From contig JANRJF010000160.1 of the NCBI GenBank assembly GCA_033764095.1, positions 1-14,564 of the forward strand: a stretch of DNA of 14,564 nt, given 5' to 3'. The stretch comes from JBDTMT01 sp033764095 (GTDB lineage: Bacteria; Desulfobacterota; Binatia; HRBIN30; CADEER01). The notes below the pieces were generated by a model. It was not told the origin of the DNA. It saw only the letters and a list, made by a program, of their open reading frames with translations, and ran no database searches. This document shows, piece by piece, positions 1 through 6,657 of this stretch; position 1 is the first letter of the stretch, and each line of letters opens with the position of its first letter. The translations under genes were made by a program, and so were the position numbers.

Positions 1-16
1 GTCGTGGCCGGAGACT

Positions 17-24
17 GGAGGTGG
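17..24 (+). promoter_or_regulatory. Ribosome binding site of paralogue 1
   Basis: GGAGGTGG contains a perfect GGAGGT Shine-Dalgarno core 8 bases before the ATG at 31. It decides the start over the upstream in-frame GTG at 4. The same GAGGTGGAGA string precedes the second paralogue, so the leader was duplicated along with the gene. Confidence 0.75.
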
Positions 25-30
25 AGACTA

Positions 31-1182
31 ATGAGCGTGAGAAATTCCTTCCGTCGCATCGCTAGGGGAACCGTTTTCCGGGTTGCTCTCGTTGGCGCCA
101 GCTTGGCGATGATCACCGGCGCTGCGCAGGCGCAAGTACAAGAGACCTTGTTCCGCGCCGCTGACGGCACGGCCTACCAAGTCATCATCGCATCAAACCT
201 CGGTGGTGGCGCGGAGCAGATCCAGGTGACCACCATCGCCGGCGCCATCGCCGGCGCAGGCTCGTGCGCCGCGACCGGCAACATGTCGGGCGACGACACG
301 TCGGCGATCGGCGGTGTGCTTCCGCCGCTGATGTCGCTGCACCCGTATGGGTCGATTCGCCGCACGGTGATTCTGACTCCGAACGACATCGGCCAGGTGA
401 ACTTCACGGGCACCTTCGGTGGCCGCGTCACCCTCGGTACCGGCGCGGGCGCGTTCAACGTCTGCCTCAACGCGTTCGACTGCGCGGCCCAGGTCGGCGT
501 GCAGCCCCTGTCGACCCTCGACACGGCCAGCGGTGGCGTTCCGGCGGCGTGCATCGCTGAAGAAATTGGCGCGCAGTGCGATGGTTCGAACCTGCGCGAC
601 GTGTTCGCCTTCGGTATCGCCGCCAGCGGCAATCCGCCGATCTGCACCAATACGAGTCAGGTCACCGTCAACACCGAGGTCTGCGCGACTGCGCCGACCG
701 ACGGGTTCACGCTGGTCGAAGGCCAGGCGATCGTCTTCGTCTACAACAGCTCGCTGGCATCGTCGGGCTTCGCCGTTGCAGTGGGTGGCTTCGGCGTAAC
801 CAACGACGGCATTAACAACGCATCGTGCCCCGCCGGCACCGTCGTCAGCGCCACCGGCGACAACGACAGTCAGCCGGCGCCGCCGCCGCCTTCGCCGACG
901 CCGACCAACACGGCGACCAACACGGCGACCAACACGGCCACGCCGACCGATACCGCGACGCCGACGTTCACGGCGACCGCGACCTTCACCGCCTCCAACA
1001 CGCCGACGGCGACCAACACCCGCACCAACACGCCGACGCCGACCGAGACGCCGCCGCCGACCAATACTCGGCCGCCGATCCCGGTCGTGCCCTCGCCGAC
1101 CAGCCCGGCTGGTCTGGTGATGATCATCGGCCTCGGTGGCGGGCTGTTGTGGGCTCTGCGCCGCATGACGCGGGTCAAGTAA
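31..1182 (+). CDS. Stalked surface protein with eight-cysteine domain and C-terminal sorting tag (paralogue 1)
   Basis: I do not recognise the main domain. The ATG is chosen because a perfect GGAGGT lies 8 bases upstream and a signal peptide follows directly; a GTG nine codons earlier lacks support. The product is 383 residues: Sec signal peptide 1-34 (cut after AQA), a globular domain about 35-280, a Thr/Pro/Asn/Ala stalk about 282-346, and a 37-residue tail. The tail has a Pro-rich motif PSPTSPAGL, one hydrophobic helix and a basic end (ALRRMTRVK). This is the architecture of PEP-CTERM/IPTL-CTERM type sorting signals, though the motif matches none exactly. The domain has eight cysteines, all conserved in the next gene, so disulfide bonding after export is likely (inference). 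Conserved stretches include PLMSLHPY, LTPNDI, FGGRVTLGTG, LRDVFAFGIAA and FVYNSSLA. It forms a tandem pair with the next gene but has its own terminator. Surface anchoring is inferred; function unknown. Confidence 0.85.
   Translation: MSVRNSFRRIARGTVFRVALVGASLAMITGAAQAQVQETLFRAADGTAYQVIIASNLGGGAEQIQVTTIAGAIAGAGSCAATGNMSGDDTSAIGGVLPPLMSLHPYGSIRRTVILTPNDIGQVNFTGTFGGRVTLGTGAGAFNVCLNAFDCAAQVGVQPLSTLDTASGGVPAACIAEEIGAQCDGSNLRDVFAFGIAASGNPPICTNTSQVTVNTEVCATAPTDGFTLVEGQAIVFVYNSSLASSGFAVAVGGFGVTNDGINNASCPAGTVVSATGDNDSQPAPPPPSPTPTNTATNTATNTATPTDTATPTFTATATFTASNTPTATNTRTNTPTPTETPPPTNTRPPIPVVPSPTSPAGLVMIIGLGGGLLWALRRMTRVK
898..1069 (+). repeat. Thr/Pro/Asn stalk-coding repeat in paralogue 1
   Basis: Irregular 6- and 12-base repeats built on ACG CCG ACC AAC and ACG GCG ACC AAC encode TPTN and TATN units, about 57 residues. 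It is a shorter and more degenerate counterpart of the stalk in the neighbouring paralogue. Dense threonine makes O-glycosylation plausible, but nothing here proves it. Confidence 0.8.
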
Positions 1183-1212
1183 CGACAACGATTTTTCCGG
1201 TTCGATGAACAC

Positions 1213-1255
1213 AGCCCCGGTGGGACAAACGGTCCCACCGGGGCTTGTATTTTAG
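1213..1255 (+). terminator. Intrinsic terminator after paralogue 1
   Basis: A perfect 14-bp stem (AGCCCCGGTGGGAC paired with GTCCCACCGGGGCT) closes a five-base AAACG loop and is followed by TGTATTTT. It lies 31 bases past the stop and separates the two paralogues into independent transcripts. Confidence 0.88.
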
Positions 1256-1256
1256 C

Positions 1257-1285
1257 TTGACTGCGGTGGACTGTAAGTGTACGAC
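1257..1285 (+). promoter_or_regulatory. Possible sigma-70-type promoter of paralogue 2
   Basis: TTGACT (five of six to the -35 consensus) is followed after 17 bases by TACGAC, a poor -10. It sits just past the preceding terminator and about 40 bases before the start codon, which is where a promoter is needed. The -35 is convincing; the -10 is weak, so an alternative sigma factor is possible. Confidence 0.4.
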
Positions 1286-1324
1286 GCGCACGTCGAAGCA
1301 GCGAACCCGAGGTGGAGAGCCGAG

Positions 1325-2677
1325 ATGATGGCAACAGCTGAGCGGCGGGCCCTAAGTGTGCTTCCGAGAATCCTGAGCCTCGTGGCAGCCTTGCTGCTGC
1401 TCGGCTCCGCTGCGCAGCGAGCGGACGCACAGGTCCAGCTGAGCGAGTTCCGCGGCGCCGACGGCACGACGTACCAGGTGCTGGTCGCGGCGAATCTCGG
1501 CGGCGGCGCCGAGCGCCTGAGGATCACGACTGTGGCCGGTGCGATAGCCGGCGCCGGGTCGTGCTCCTTCACCGGCGACATGTCCGGCGACGGCGCCTCC
1601 GCCATCGGCGGCGTCCTGCCGCCGCTGATGTCGCTGCATCCATACAACTCGATCCGCCGCACCTTTCGCTTGACGCCGAACGACATCAATTCACTCAACT
1701 TTGACTCGAGCTTCGGCGGTCGCGTTACGCTGGGCACCGGCGTTGGCGCCCTGAACGTCTGCGCGTCGGCCTTTGACTGTGCGGCCGCGGTCAATCCGCA
1801 GACACTCGTTGCCCTGAGCTCCGCGCTCGGCAGCGTGCCGCCCGCCTGTATCGGTGAAGATCGCCAGGCGCAGTGCGACGGCGGCTTGAATCTGCGCGAT
1901 GTGTTCGCCTTCGGCATCGCTGCGGCTGGTGATCCGCCTATCTGCACGACGCCGTCTCAAGTGACGGTCAATACCGCTGTCTGCGCGCCGGAGCCGGCCG
2001 ACGGCTTCACGCTCAACAGCGGTGAGGCCATCGTCTTCGTCTACAACAGCTCCCTTGCGACTTCCGGATTTGCCATCGCCGCCGGCGGCTTCGGCATCAC
2101 GGCCGATAACGTCAACCCGGCGGGCTGCGCCGCCAATACGGTCGTCAGCGCGACGGGCGCCAACCAGAGCCAGCCGGCTCCGCCGCCGCCGACTTCGACG
2201 CCGACCAACACGCCGACCAACACGCCGACCAACCCGCCGACGTCGACTCCGACCAACACGCCGACCAACACGCCGACGTTCACGCCGACGAATACGCCGA
2301 CCAACACGCCGACGAATACGCCGACGAATACGCCGACCAACACGCCGACCAACACGCCGACCTCGACGCCGACCAACACGCCGACCAACACGCCGACCTC
2401 GACGCCGACGAATACGCCGACCAACACCCCAACGAATACGCCGACGTCGACCAACACGCCGACGCACACGCCGACCAACACGCCGACGGCAACGCCGACC
2501 GATACGCCGACAGCGACGCCGACCAACACGCCGACCCGCACGCCGACCGCGACGCGGACGCGTCCGCCGATCCCGGTGGTGCCGTCGCCGACCAGCCCAA
2601 GCGGCCTGCTGCTCATCGGCGGTCTGGGTATCGGGTTGCTCTGGGCGCTACGCCGCCTGGGCCGCCTCGGCGCCTGA
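1325..2677 (+). CDS. Stalked surface protein with eight-cysteine domain and C-terminal sorting tag (paralogue 2)
   Basis: This is a tandem paralogue of the preceding gene, roughly 70% identical by eye over the folded domain; the domain is not a family I recognise. The ATG at 1325 is preferred over an in-frame GTG 16 codons earlier because GAGGTGGAG lies just upstream and the signal peptide begins here. The product is 450 residues: signal peptide 1-35 (cut after ADA), domain about 36-282 with the same eight cysteines, a TPTN-repeat stalk about 284-412, and a tail with RPPIPVVPSPTSPSGL, a hydrophobic helix and ALRRLGRLGA. The stalk is about twice as long as in paralogue 1 and far more regular, suggesting recent repeat expansion. 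The near-identical tails suggest one dedicated processing enzyme for both (inference). Probably an anchored cell-surface protein; ligand or function unknown. Confidence 0.87.
   Translation: MMATAERRALSVLPRILSLVAALLLLGSAAQRADAQVQLSEFRGADGTTYQVLVAANLGGGAERLRITTVAGAIAGAGSCSFTGDMSGDGASAIGGVLPPLMSLHPYNSIRRTFRLTPNDINSLNFDSSFGGRVTLGTGVGALNVCASAFDCAAAVNPQTLVALSSALGSVPPACIGEDRQAQCDGGLNLRDVFAFGIAAAGDPPICTTPSQVTVNTAVCAPEPADGFTLNSGEAIVFVYNSSLATSGFAIAAGGFGITADNVNPAGCAANTVVSATGANQSQPAPPPPTSTPTNTPTNTPTNPPTSTPTNTPTNTPTFTPTNTPTNTPTNTPTNTPTNTPTNTPTSTPTNTPTNTPTSTPTNTPTNTPTNTPTSTNTPTHTPTNTPTATPTDTPTATPTNTPTRTPTATRTRPPIPVVPSPTSPSGLLLIGGLGIGLLWALRRLGRLGA
2198..2562 (+). repeat. 12-base tandem repeat coding the TPTN stalk of paralogue 2
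   Basis: About 30 imperfect copies of ACGCCGACCAAC, with variants ending GACGAAT, GACCTCG and GACGTCG, run in frame and encode (T-P-T-N/S/F)n. Because the period is a multiple of three, slippage would change stalk length without breaking the frame. Confidence 0.9.
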
Positions 2678-2702
2678 CGCACACTTCGCAGCTGGTGAAA
2701 CC

Positions 2703-2737
2703 AAGGGCCCCCGAGAAATCGGGGGCCCTTTTCTTTT
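2703..2737 (+). terminator. Intrinsic terminator after paralogue 2
   Basis: A perfect 12-bp stem (AAGGGCCCCCGA with TCGGGGGCCCTT) closes a GAAA tetraloop of the GNRA class, and is followed by TTTTCTTTT. It lies 25 bases past the stop codon and is a textbook strong terminator. Confidence 0.92.
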
Positions 2738-3103
2738 CGCGGCGCGATGCGGCGGCAGGGCCTCACCACGAGCGTCTCTGCCCGACCCGCCGCGCGCCGA
2801 CACGCCGGGTAACGCGGAGAGCGAACAAGCCAGACACTTGGCGACCGGGCTACCTCGCTGCGACTCGCGCGGCGCGAGCAGAGCCTCCCTGGCTGGATCC
2901 GATTCCCACACTGCGACGGCAGGTCAGGGTGGCGCGGCGCCGAAAGTCCGCTGCCGGCTCCGCTCTGCTGCCGCAGGCACACGGGGCTGGAGCCCCGCGC
3001 CGCCAGGCCTGATCGAGCGTTGGGGAACTCGCCGATCGCGCCCGCCGCCGCCCAAGGGCTGGACGGTGCGGGCGCACAGCAGACCCGACGTAGCACGAGC
3101 CCC
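2738..3103. other. Gene-free spacer
   Basis: No convincing gene is seen in either strand. Open frames here are Arg/Ala/Pro-rich shadows typical of GC-rich noncoding DNA. The only structure noted is a small inverted repeat, GGGG-CTGGAG-CCCC at 2983-2996. No promoter was recognised. Confidence 0.6.
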
Positions 3104-3343
3104 ATGCGACTCCCGCGCATGCGGTTCGGCATCGGCGAGAAGTCGGACTACACGGTGGAGGAGGTCGGACAGCGATTCGCCGTCACCCGCGAGGGAATGC
3201 GACAGATCGAAGCGAAGGTCTCGCGGAGCTTGCGGAATCCGAGTCGCGTCCCGGTCCGCTCGTCAGCCGCGCAGGCTACCAGAGTCGGCGCCGCAGGGTC
3301 GCGTCGCCGATCGCGGCGCTCTCACCGTCGGTGTTCTCGATAG
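3104..3343 (+). pseudogene. Orphan sigma-70 (RpoD) region 4.2 fragment
   Basis: From the ATG the frame reads MRLPRMRFGIGEKSDYTVEE and then VGQRFAVTREGMRQIEAK and RSLRNPSR. This is the last helix-turn-helix of a primary sigma factor (E. coli LRMRFGI, YTLEEVG, VTRERIRQIEAK, LRHPSR). Residues matching E. coli R584, E585, R588 and Q589 in the recognition helix are kept, but R586 is Gly. Regions 1 to 4.1 are absent: the upstream sequence shows no sigma-factor homology in any frame, and after the PSR the frame becomes Arg/Ser-rich. The last 68 bases overlap, antisense, the 3' end of the MaoC-like gene. Most likely a duplicated remnant of rpoD. A small solo -35-binding protein of 79 residues is possible, but no ribosome binding site is seen. 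Confidence 0.6.
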
Positions 3344-4175
3344 TCAGGTCGGCTGCCAGGGTGAGCGCGTCGGCGCGCGATGCAACCTCGGTGGCGATGA
3401 CGCGCAGCGCGATCGCCTCGGCAGCGACGAGCGAGATCCGGAAGGTGCAGCTCAGCGCCTGCAGGCTCCACTCCGGCAGCGCGCGGACCAGCAGGTCCTC
3501 GAGCAGGGCGGACTGCAGCGGACCGGGGACGATGACATCGGCGAAGCCCAGCCGCTGCGCCGCGCGGCGATCGACGAAGAGCGGCTCGGGTGCGGTGATC
3601 CATTCCGCGTAGCGCCGCACGGCGAGCGCATCCGGCGCGTTGCGACGTTCGACGGCGATCACATCACCGGGCTCCGGAGTGGACGCAAATGGAGCGGAGC
3701 TGATGCGCGTCGACACGCCGGCACGCATCGACGGTGTGCGACTCGACACCGGCGTCGCTGCGCTCGGTATACGGCGAACGATCTGCTGGTCGCGCAGCAG
3801 CGCCACCGCTGCTCCACTGGGGTCGAGCCAACGCGTCGAGCGGGCGATCACCGTCAGGTGGCCGCTGCGGCCGCGCTTGTCGAACAGATCGTCGAGGCGG
3901 CCGACCACCTGGTAGCGGCCGGGGACACGCAAGGGCGCCAGCGACTGCAGCGTATGGCCGCCGTGGACGCTGACCGTGTCGGGCTCGACATCGACGGTCG
4001 GGAACGGCTCTCCGCGTAGCGACAGGAGCAGGCCGAGTGGAACGGTCGGCTGGCTCGCCGGCCGCTCGAGCGCGGCGCTGAGCGCGGCGCGGTAGCGCGC
4101 CAACAGTGCGTCGTCGAGATCCATCCAGCCGCGATCGACGCTCAGGCCGATCGCGGGCTGGGGGGCGCGGATCAC
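3276..4175 (-). CDS. MaoC-like (FAS1-type dehydratase) double hot-dog protein, probably catalytically dead
   Basis: The 299-residue product has the fold signature of two-domain MaoC/FAS1-like acyl dehydratases. An N-terminal hot-dog half (VHGGHTLQSLAPLRVPGRY then KRGRSGHL, about residues 70-135) is followed by a C-terminal half (RRYAEWITAPEPLFVD then GFADVIVPGPLQSALL, about 187-225). Active family members carry GDxNPxHxD for the Asp/His dyad. Here the aligned stretch is TAPEPLFVD (194-202), so the catalytic Asp, Asn and His are Ala, Glu and Phe, and the usual VHG is VPG. A hydratase reaction on an acyl-CoA is therefore unlikely; a binding or structural role, or decay, is inferred. The start is a GTG with no good Shine-Dalgarno, right after the hairpin that ends the upstream propeller gene. 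An internal Met at residue 18 is an alternative start. Confidence 0.72.
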   Translation of the reverse strand: MIRAPQPAIGLSVDRGWMDLDDALLARYRAALSAALERPASQPTVPLGLLLSLRGEPFPTVDVEPDTVSVHGGHTLQSLAPLRVPGRYQVVGRLDDLFDKRGRSGHLTVIARSTRWLDPSGAAVALLRDQQIVRRIPSAATPVSSRTPSMRAGVSTRISSAPFASTPEPGDVIAVERRNAPDALAVRRYAEWITAPEPLFVDRRAAQRLGFADVIVPGPLQSALLEDLLVRALPEWSLQALSCTFRISLVAAEAIALRVIATEVASRADALTLAADLTIENTDGESAAIGDATLRRRLW

Positions 4176-4183
4176 GCGATCCA

Positions 4184-4218
4184 GAGACGACGGCGAGCGG
4201 TGCGCTCGCCGCCGTCTC
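4184..4218 (-). terminator. Strong hairpin after the propeller gene, without a U-tract
   Basis: On the minus-strand RNA a 16-bp stem (fully paired, with one G-U wobble) closes a three-base loop, starting 8 bases past the stop of the propeller gene. No T-run follows, so it may be a weak or Rho-assisted terminator or an mRNA 3'-end stabiliser. The GTG of the next gene begins 8 bases beyond it. Confidence 0.5.
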
Positions 4219-4226
4219 CGATCCGC

Positions 4227-6440
4227 TTAGGAACGGCGGCGCCGCGCCCAGGCGAGCAGCGCGGGCGGCAGCAGCCAGAGCAGGCCGGCCGCGTTCGGTG
4301 CCGCGCTCGGGTCGACGCTGCAGCCGCCATCGACCGGGCGCGTCCGTGTCGCGGTCGGCGTGGCGGTACGGGTGCCGGTTGCGGTTTGCGTCGCCGTGGC
4401 GGTGCTGGTCGCTTCGCCGGTCGGGGTGAACGTCGCCGTCGCGGTGCTGGTGGCGGCCGGCGTCGTGGTGTGGGTGCGCGTATTGGTGGCGGTGCTGGTC
4501 GCCGCGGCGGTGCGTGTCACCGTTGCCGTCGCGGTGCTGGTGGCGACCGAGGTGTTGGTCGCGGTCGCGGTCGAGGTCGCCTGCGGCGTCGCGGTCAGGG
4601 TTGCGGTCGGCGTCGCAGACGCGGTTGCCGTGATGGTGGCGGTTGCGGTGCCGGTCGGAATGCCGGTCGGGGTGTCGGTCGGCGTCGACTCCGGCGTCGA
4701 GGTGTCGGTCGGCGTCGCCGTATCGGTCGCGGTTGCCGTCGCAGTATCGACATCGGTCGGCGTCGCCGTCGCCGTCGGGGTCTCGGTGGATTCCGGCGTC
4801 GCAGTGTCGGTCGCGGTCGCCGACACGGTGCCGGTCGGGGTCCCGGTGGCGGTCTCGGTCGGCGTCGCTGCTTCGGTCGGGGTATCGGTCGCGGTCGGAG
4901 TCGCAGTGTCGTCCGGAGTTGCCGTGTCGGTGGCGGTGGCCGTGGCCGATACGGTGCCGGTCGGGGTCCCGGTGGCGGTCTCGGTCGGCGTCGCCTCTTC
5001 AGTCGGGGTATCGGTTGCGGTCGGGGTCGCCGTGTCTTCGGGCGTCGCGGTATCGGTCGCGGTCGCGGTGGCGGTACCGGTCGGAATGCCGGTGGGGGTA
5101 TCGGTCGCGGTCGCCTCCGGAGTCGCCGTGTCGGTGCTGGTGGCGCTCGCCTCGGGGGTAGCGGTATCGGTGGCGGTCGCAACCGGAGTTGCCGTGTTGC
5201 TTGCCGTCGCAACCGGGGTCGCGGTGTTGGTAACCGTCGCAACCGGCGTTGCGGTGTTGGTCGCCGTCGCTGCGGCGGTTTCGGTCGGGGTGGCGGTCAC
5301 CGTCGCGGTCGCAGTGTTCACTGCAGTGTTGGTGGGCGTGTTGGTGCCGGTCGGGGTCGCCGACGGCGTGTTGGTCGCCGTGTTGGTCGGTGGAATCGGC
5401 GTCGCGGTCGGGGTCGCGGTCGGCGTCGGCGTGGTGCCCGAGATGTCGGCGATGGCGATGCCGCGCGGGTTGATCGAGGGAACCGAGATGGTGCGGGCGA
5501 CCGTGTCGCTGAAGGTGTTGATCACCGACAGCGTGCGGCTCTGCGAGTTGGTGACCCACATTTCCGCCCCGCTGAGCGTCGGGGCCAGGTCGAACGGGTT
5601 CATGCCGACGGTGATGTTGGGCAGCACGGTCGGCGGATTGGTGGTCGCGTCGATGGGGGTCACCAGGCCGTCCGGCAAGGTCTGCCGCACGACGTAGGCC
5701 TTGTTGCCGTTGGGCGTGAAGGCGACCGCCACCGGATTGCTGCCGACTGGCAGGGTGTGGATGACGGTCCTGGTCGCCGTGTCGATGACCGACACGGTGC
5801 CGGACGCGATGTTGGCCACGTACGCCTGCGCTCCGTTGGGCGGCCGGAAGGCCACGTCAAATGGACCCGAGCCGACGTCGATGTCGATAGGCGTCGGCGG
5901 CGGGTTGAAGCGATCGATGACGCGGACGCGGCCCGGGTTCGAGGTGCTGCGGGCGACGTATACCACCGAGCCGTCCGGGCTGACGGCGATGCCGCGCGGC
6001 TGATTGGGCACCGGAATGGTCCCGTCGACGACCCGGCTCATCAGGTCGATCACCGACACCGTGCCGCCGCCGCGGTTGCTGACGTAGGCCGTGGTGCCGT
6101 CCGGGGTGATGGAGATGCCGTCCGGCAGGGTGCCGACCGGGATCGAATCGACCTCGATATCGAGCATCGTGTCGACCACCGACACCCGACCGGTCAACGT
6201 GTTGACTACGTAGGCGAACGCCCCGTCCGGCTGTACCGCCACCGCCACCGGCTGCGCCGGGGTGGGGGAGAGCTCGATCGGCGTGAAGGTCGGCGACGGC
6301 ACCGGGTTGAAGGCCAGCACGTTGCTGCCGCCGTTGTTGGTCACGTAGCCGCGCTCCTGGGCGCTGGCCGGCAGCAGAGAGACCGCGAGCACCAGCAGCG
6401 TGGCCGAAGCGATGGAGGGAAAGAGGCGGGTACGTGTCAT
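4227..6440 (-). CDS. Secreted seven-bladed YVTN beta-propeller with long Thr/Pro stalk and MYXO-CTERM-like tag
   Basis: Start chosen at the ATG after AGGTGA (4-base spacer), giving 737 residues and an immediate signal peptide ending PASA; 39 upstream in-frame codons lack these marks. Seven propeller repeats follow with the family hallmarks: YVTNN, AYVVN, AYVSN, VYVAR, AYVAN, AYVVR and MWVTN, each leading to a VSVID-like strand, and SPDG or TPDG turns between. The propeller spans about 28-335, the Thr/Pro/Ala stalk about 336-702, and the tail 703-737. The tail reads VDGGCSVDPS, a hydrophobic helix LLWLLPPALLAW and RRRR. Cys707 is the only cysteine in the protein and lies where MYXO-CTERM tags have their invariant cysteine, so processing by a myxosortase-like intramembrane protease is inferred. 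YVTN propellers are usually surface or periplasmic binding proteins; the ligand is unknown. A good promoter lies about 115-150 bases upstream. Confidence 0.88.
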   Translation of the reverse strand: MTRTRLFPSIASATLLVLAVSLLPASAQERGYVTNNGGSNVLAFNPVPSPTFTPIELSPTPAQPVAVAVQPDGAFAYVVNTLTGRVSVVDTMLDIEVDSIPVGTLPDGISITPDGTTAYVSNRGGGTVSVIDLMSRVVDGTIPVPNQPRGIAVSPDGSVVYVARSTSNPGRVRVIDRFNPPPTPIDIDVGSGPFDVAFRPPNGAQAYVANIASGTVSVIDTATRTVIHTLPVGSNPVAVAFTPNGNKAYVVRQTLPDGLVTPIDATTNPPTVLPNITVGMNPFDLAPTLSGAEMWVTNSQSRTLSVINTFSDTVARTISVPSINPRGIAIADISGTTPTPTATPTATPIPPTNTATNTPSATPTGTNTPTNTAVNTATATVTATPTETAAATATNTATPVATVTNTATPVATASNTATPVATATDTATPEASATSTDTATPEATATDTPTGIPTGTATATATDTATPEDTATPTATDTPTEEATPTETATGTPTGTVSATATATDTATPDDTATPTATDTPTEAATPTETATGTPTGTVSATATDTATPESTETPTATATPTDVDTATATATDTATPTDTSTPESTPTDTPTGIPTGTATATITATASATPTATLTATPQATSTATATNTSVATSTATATVTRTAAATSTATNTRTHTTTPAATSTATATFTPTGEATSTATATQTATGTRTATPTATRTRPVDGGCSVDPSAAPNAAGLLWLLPPALLAWARRRRS
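4336..5433 (-). repeat. Thr/Pro/Ala stalk-coding repeat of the propeller protein
   Basis: About 365 codons of six-base periodic sequence (GTC GGC, GTC GCG and variants on the + strand) encode TATPT, TDTATP and NTATPVAT units. It is more diverged than the TPTN repeat at 2198-2562 and has Asp and Glu in place of Asn. The read from the opposite strand is open only because of the repeat. Confidence 0.88.
4822..5073 (-). repeat. 126-bp higher-order tandem duplication in the stalk
   Basis: Two adjacent 126-base units (4822-4947 and 4948-5073) differ at a handful of positions and encode 42-residue units that differ at about two residues. Both contain TDTPTE, ATPTETATGTPTGTVS and TDTATP. A third, more diverged partial copy lies on the lower-coordinate side. 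The stalk has thus grown by block duplication as well as by short slippage. Confidence 0.8.
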
Positions 6441-6444
6441 CGGA

Positions 6445-6450
6445 TCACCT
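6445..6450 (-). promoter_or_regulatory. Ribosome binding site of the propeller gene
   Basis: AGGTGA on the minus strand lies 4 bases before the ATG at 6440. It decides that start over the upstream in-frame Met codons at 6464 and 6557. Confidence 0.65.
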
Positions 6451-6553
6451 ATTCGGCCGATCATGAGAGAAACGCGCGGCGACGCACGGCGGCAGCGGAT
6501 GATCCGCACTGCCGAACGCGTCGCGTGCAATTCCGGTGCAGCGAACGGTGCCT

Positions 6554-6590
6554 GCAATATAGAAAGAGGGTTGCAGCGTCAATAAAAAAT
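6554..6590 (-). promoter_or_regulatory. Sigma-70-type promoter of the propeller gene
   Basis: On the minus strand TTGACG (five of six) is followed after 15 bases by TATATT, or after 17 bases by TATTGC. An A/T-rich tract (ATTTTTTA) sits directly before the -35, resembling an UP element. This is the most AT-rich patch of the window and predicts a leader of roughly 110 bases. Confidence 0.55.
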
Positions 6591-6623
6591 CGCCGCGCCC
6601 GCGGTCTGTCGCACCCACGTCCG

Positions 6624-6655
6624 CTCTGAGGCCGCAAATCATAGCCGGATCAGAG
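6624..6655 (-). terminator. Possible hairpin after the small exported protein gene
   Basis: CTCTGA-GGC pairs with GCC-(GGA bulge)-TCAGAG around an 11-base loop, 2 bases past the TAA on the minus strand. There is no U-tract, so terminator function is doubtful. Confidence 0.25.
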
Positions 6656-6657
6656 GA

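Noticed and set aside
2198..2562. Repeat array resembling a CRISPR at first sight
   Set aside because: Period of 12 bases, no unique spacers, in frame within a coding sequence, no cas genes.
2983..2996. GGGG-CTGGAG-CCCC inverted repeat in the spacer
   Set aside because: Too short to support a terminator or repeat family from one copy; noted only in the spacer entry.
2041..3132. Minus-strand frame rich in VGVLVGV repeats
   Set aside because: Antisense shadow of the TPTN repeat, extended through the noncoding spacer.
4360..5697. Long + strand frame of Val/Gly/Ala repeats, elastin-like
   Set aside because: It is the exact antisense of the Thr/Pro stalk of the propeller gene; the repeat keeps all frames open. 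No signal peptide, ribosome site or start context.
4200..6629. 809-codon + strand Arg/Gly-rich frame
   Set aside because: Low-complexity shadow of the propeller gene, with no domain or initiation signal.
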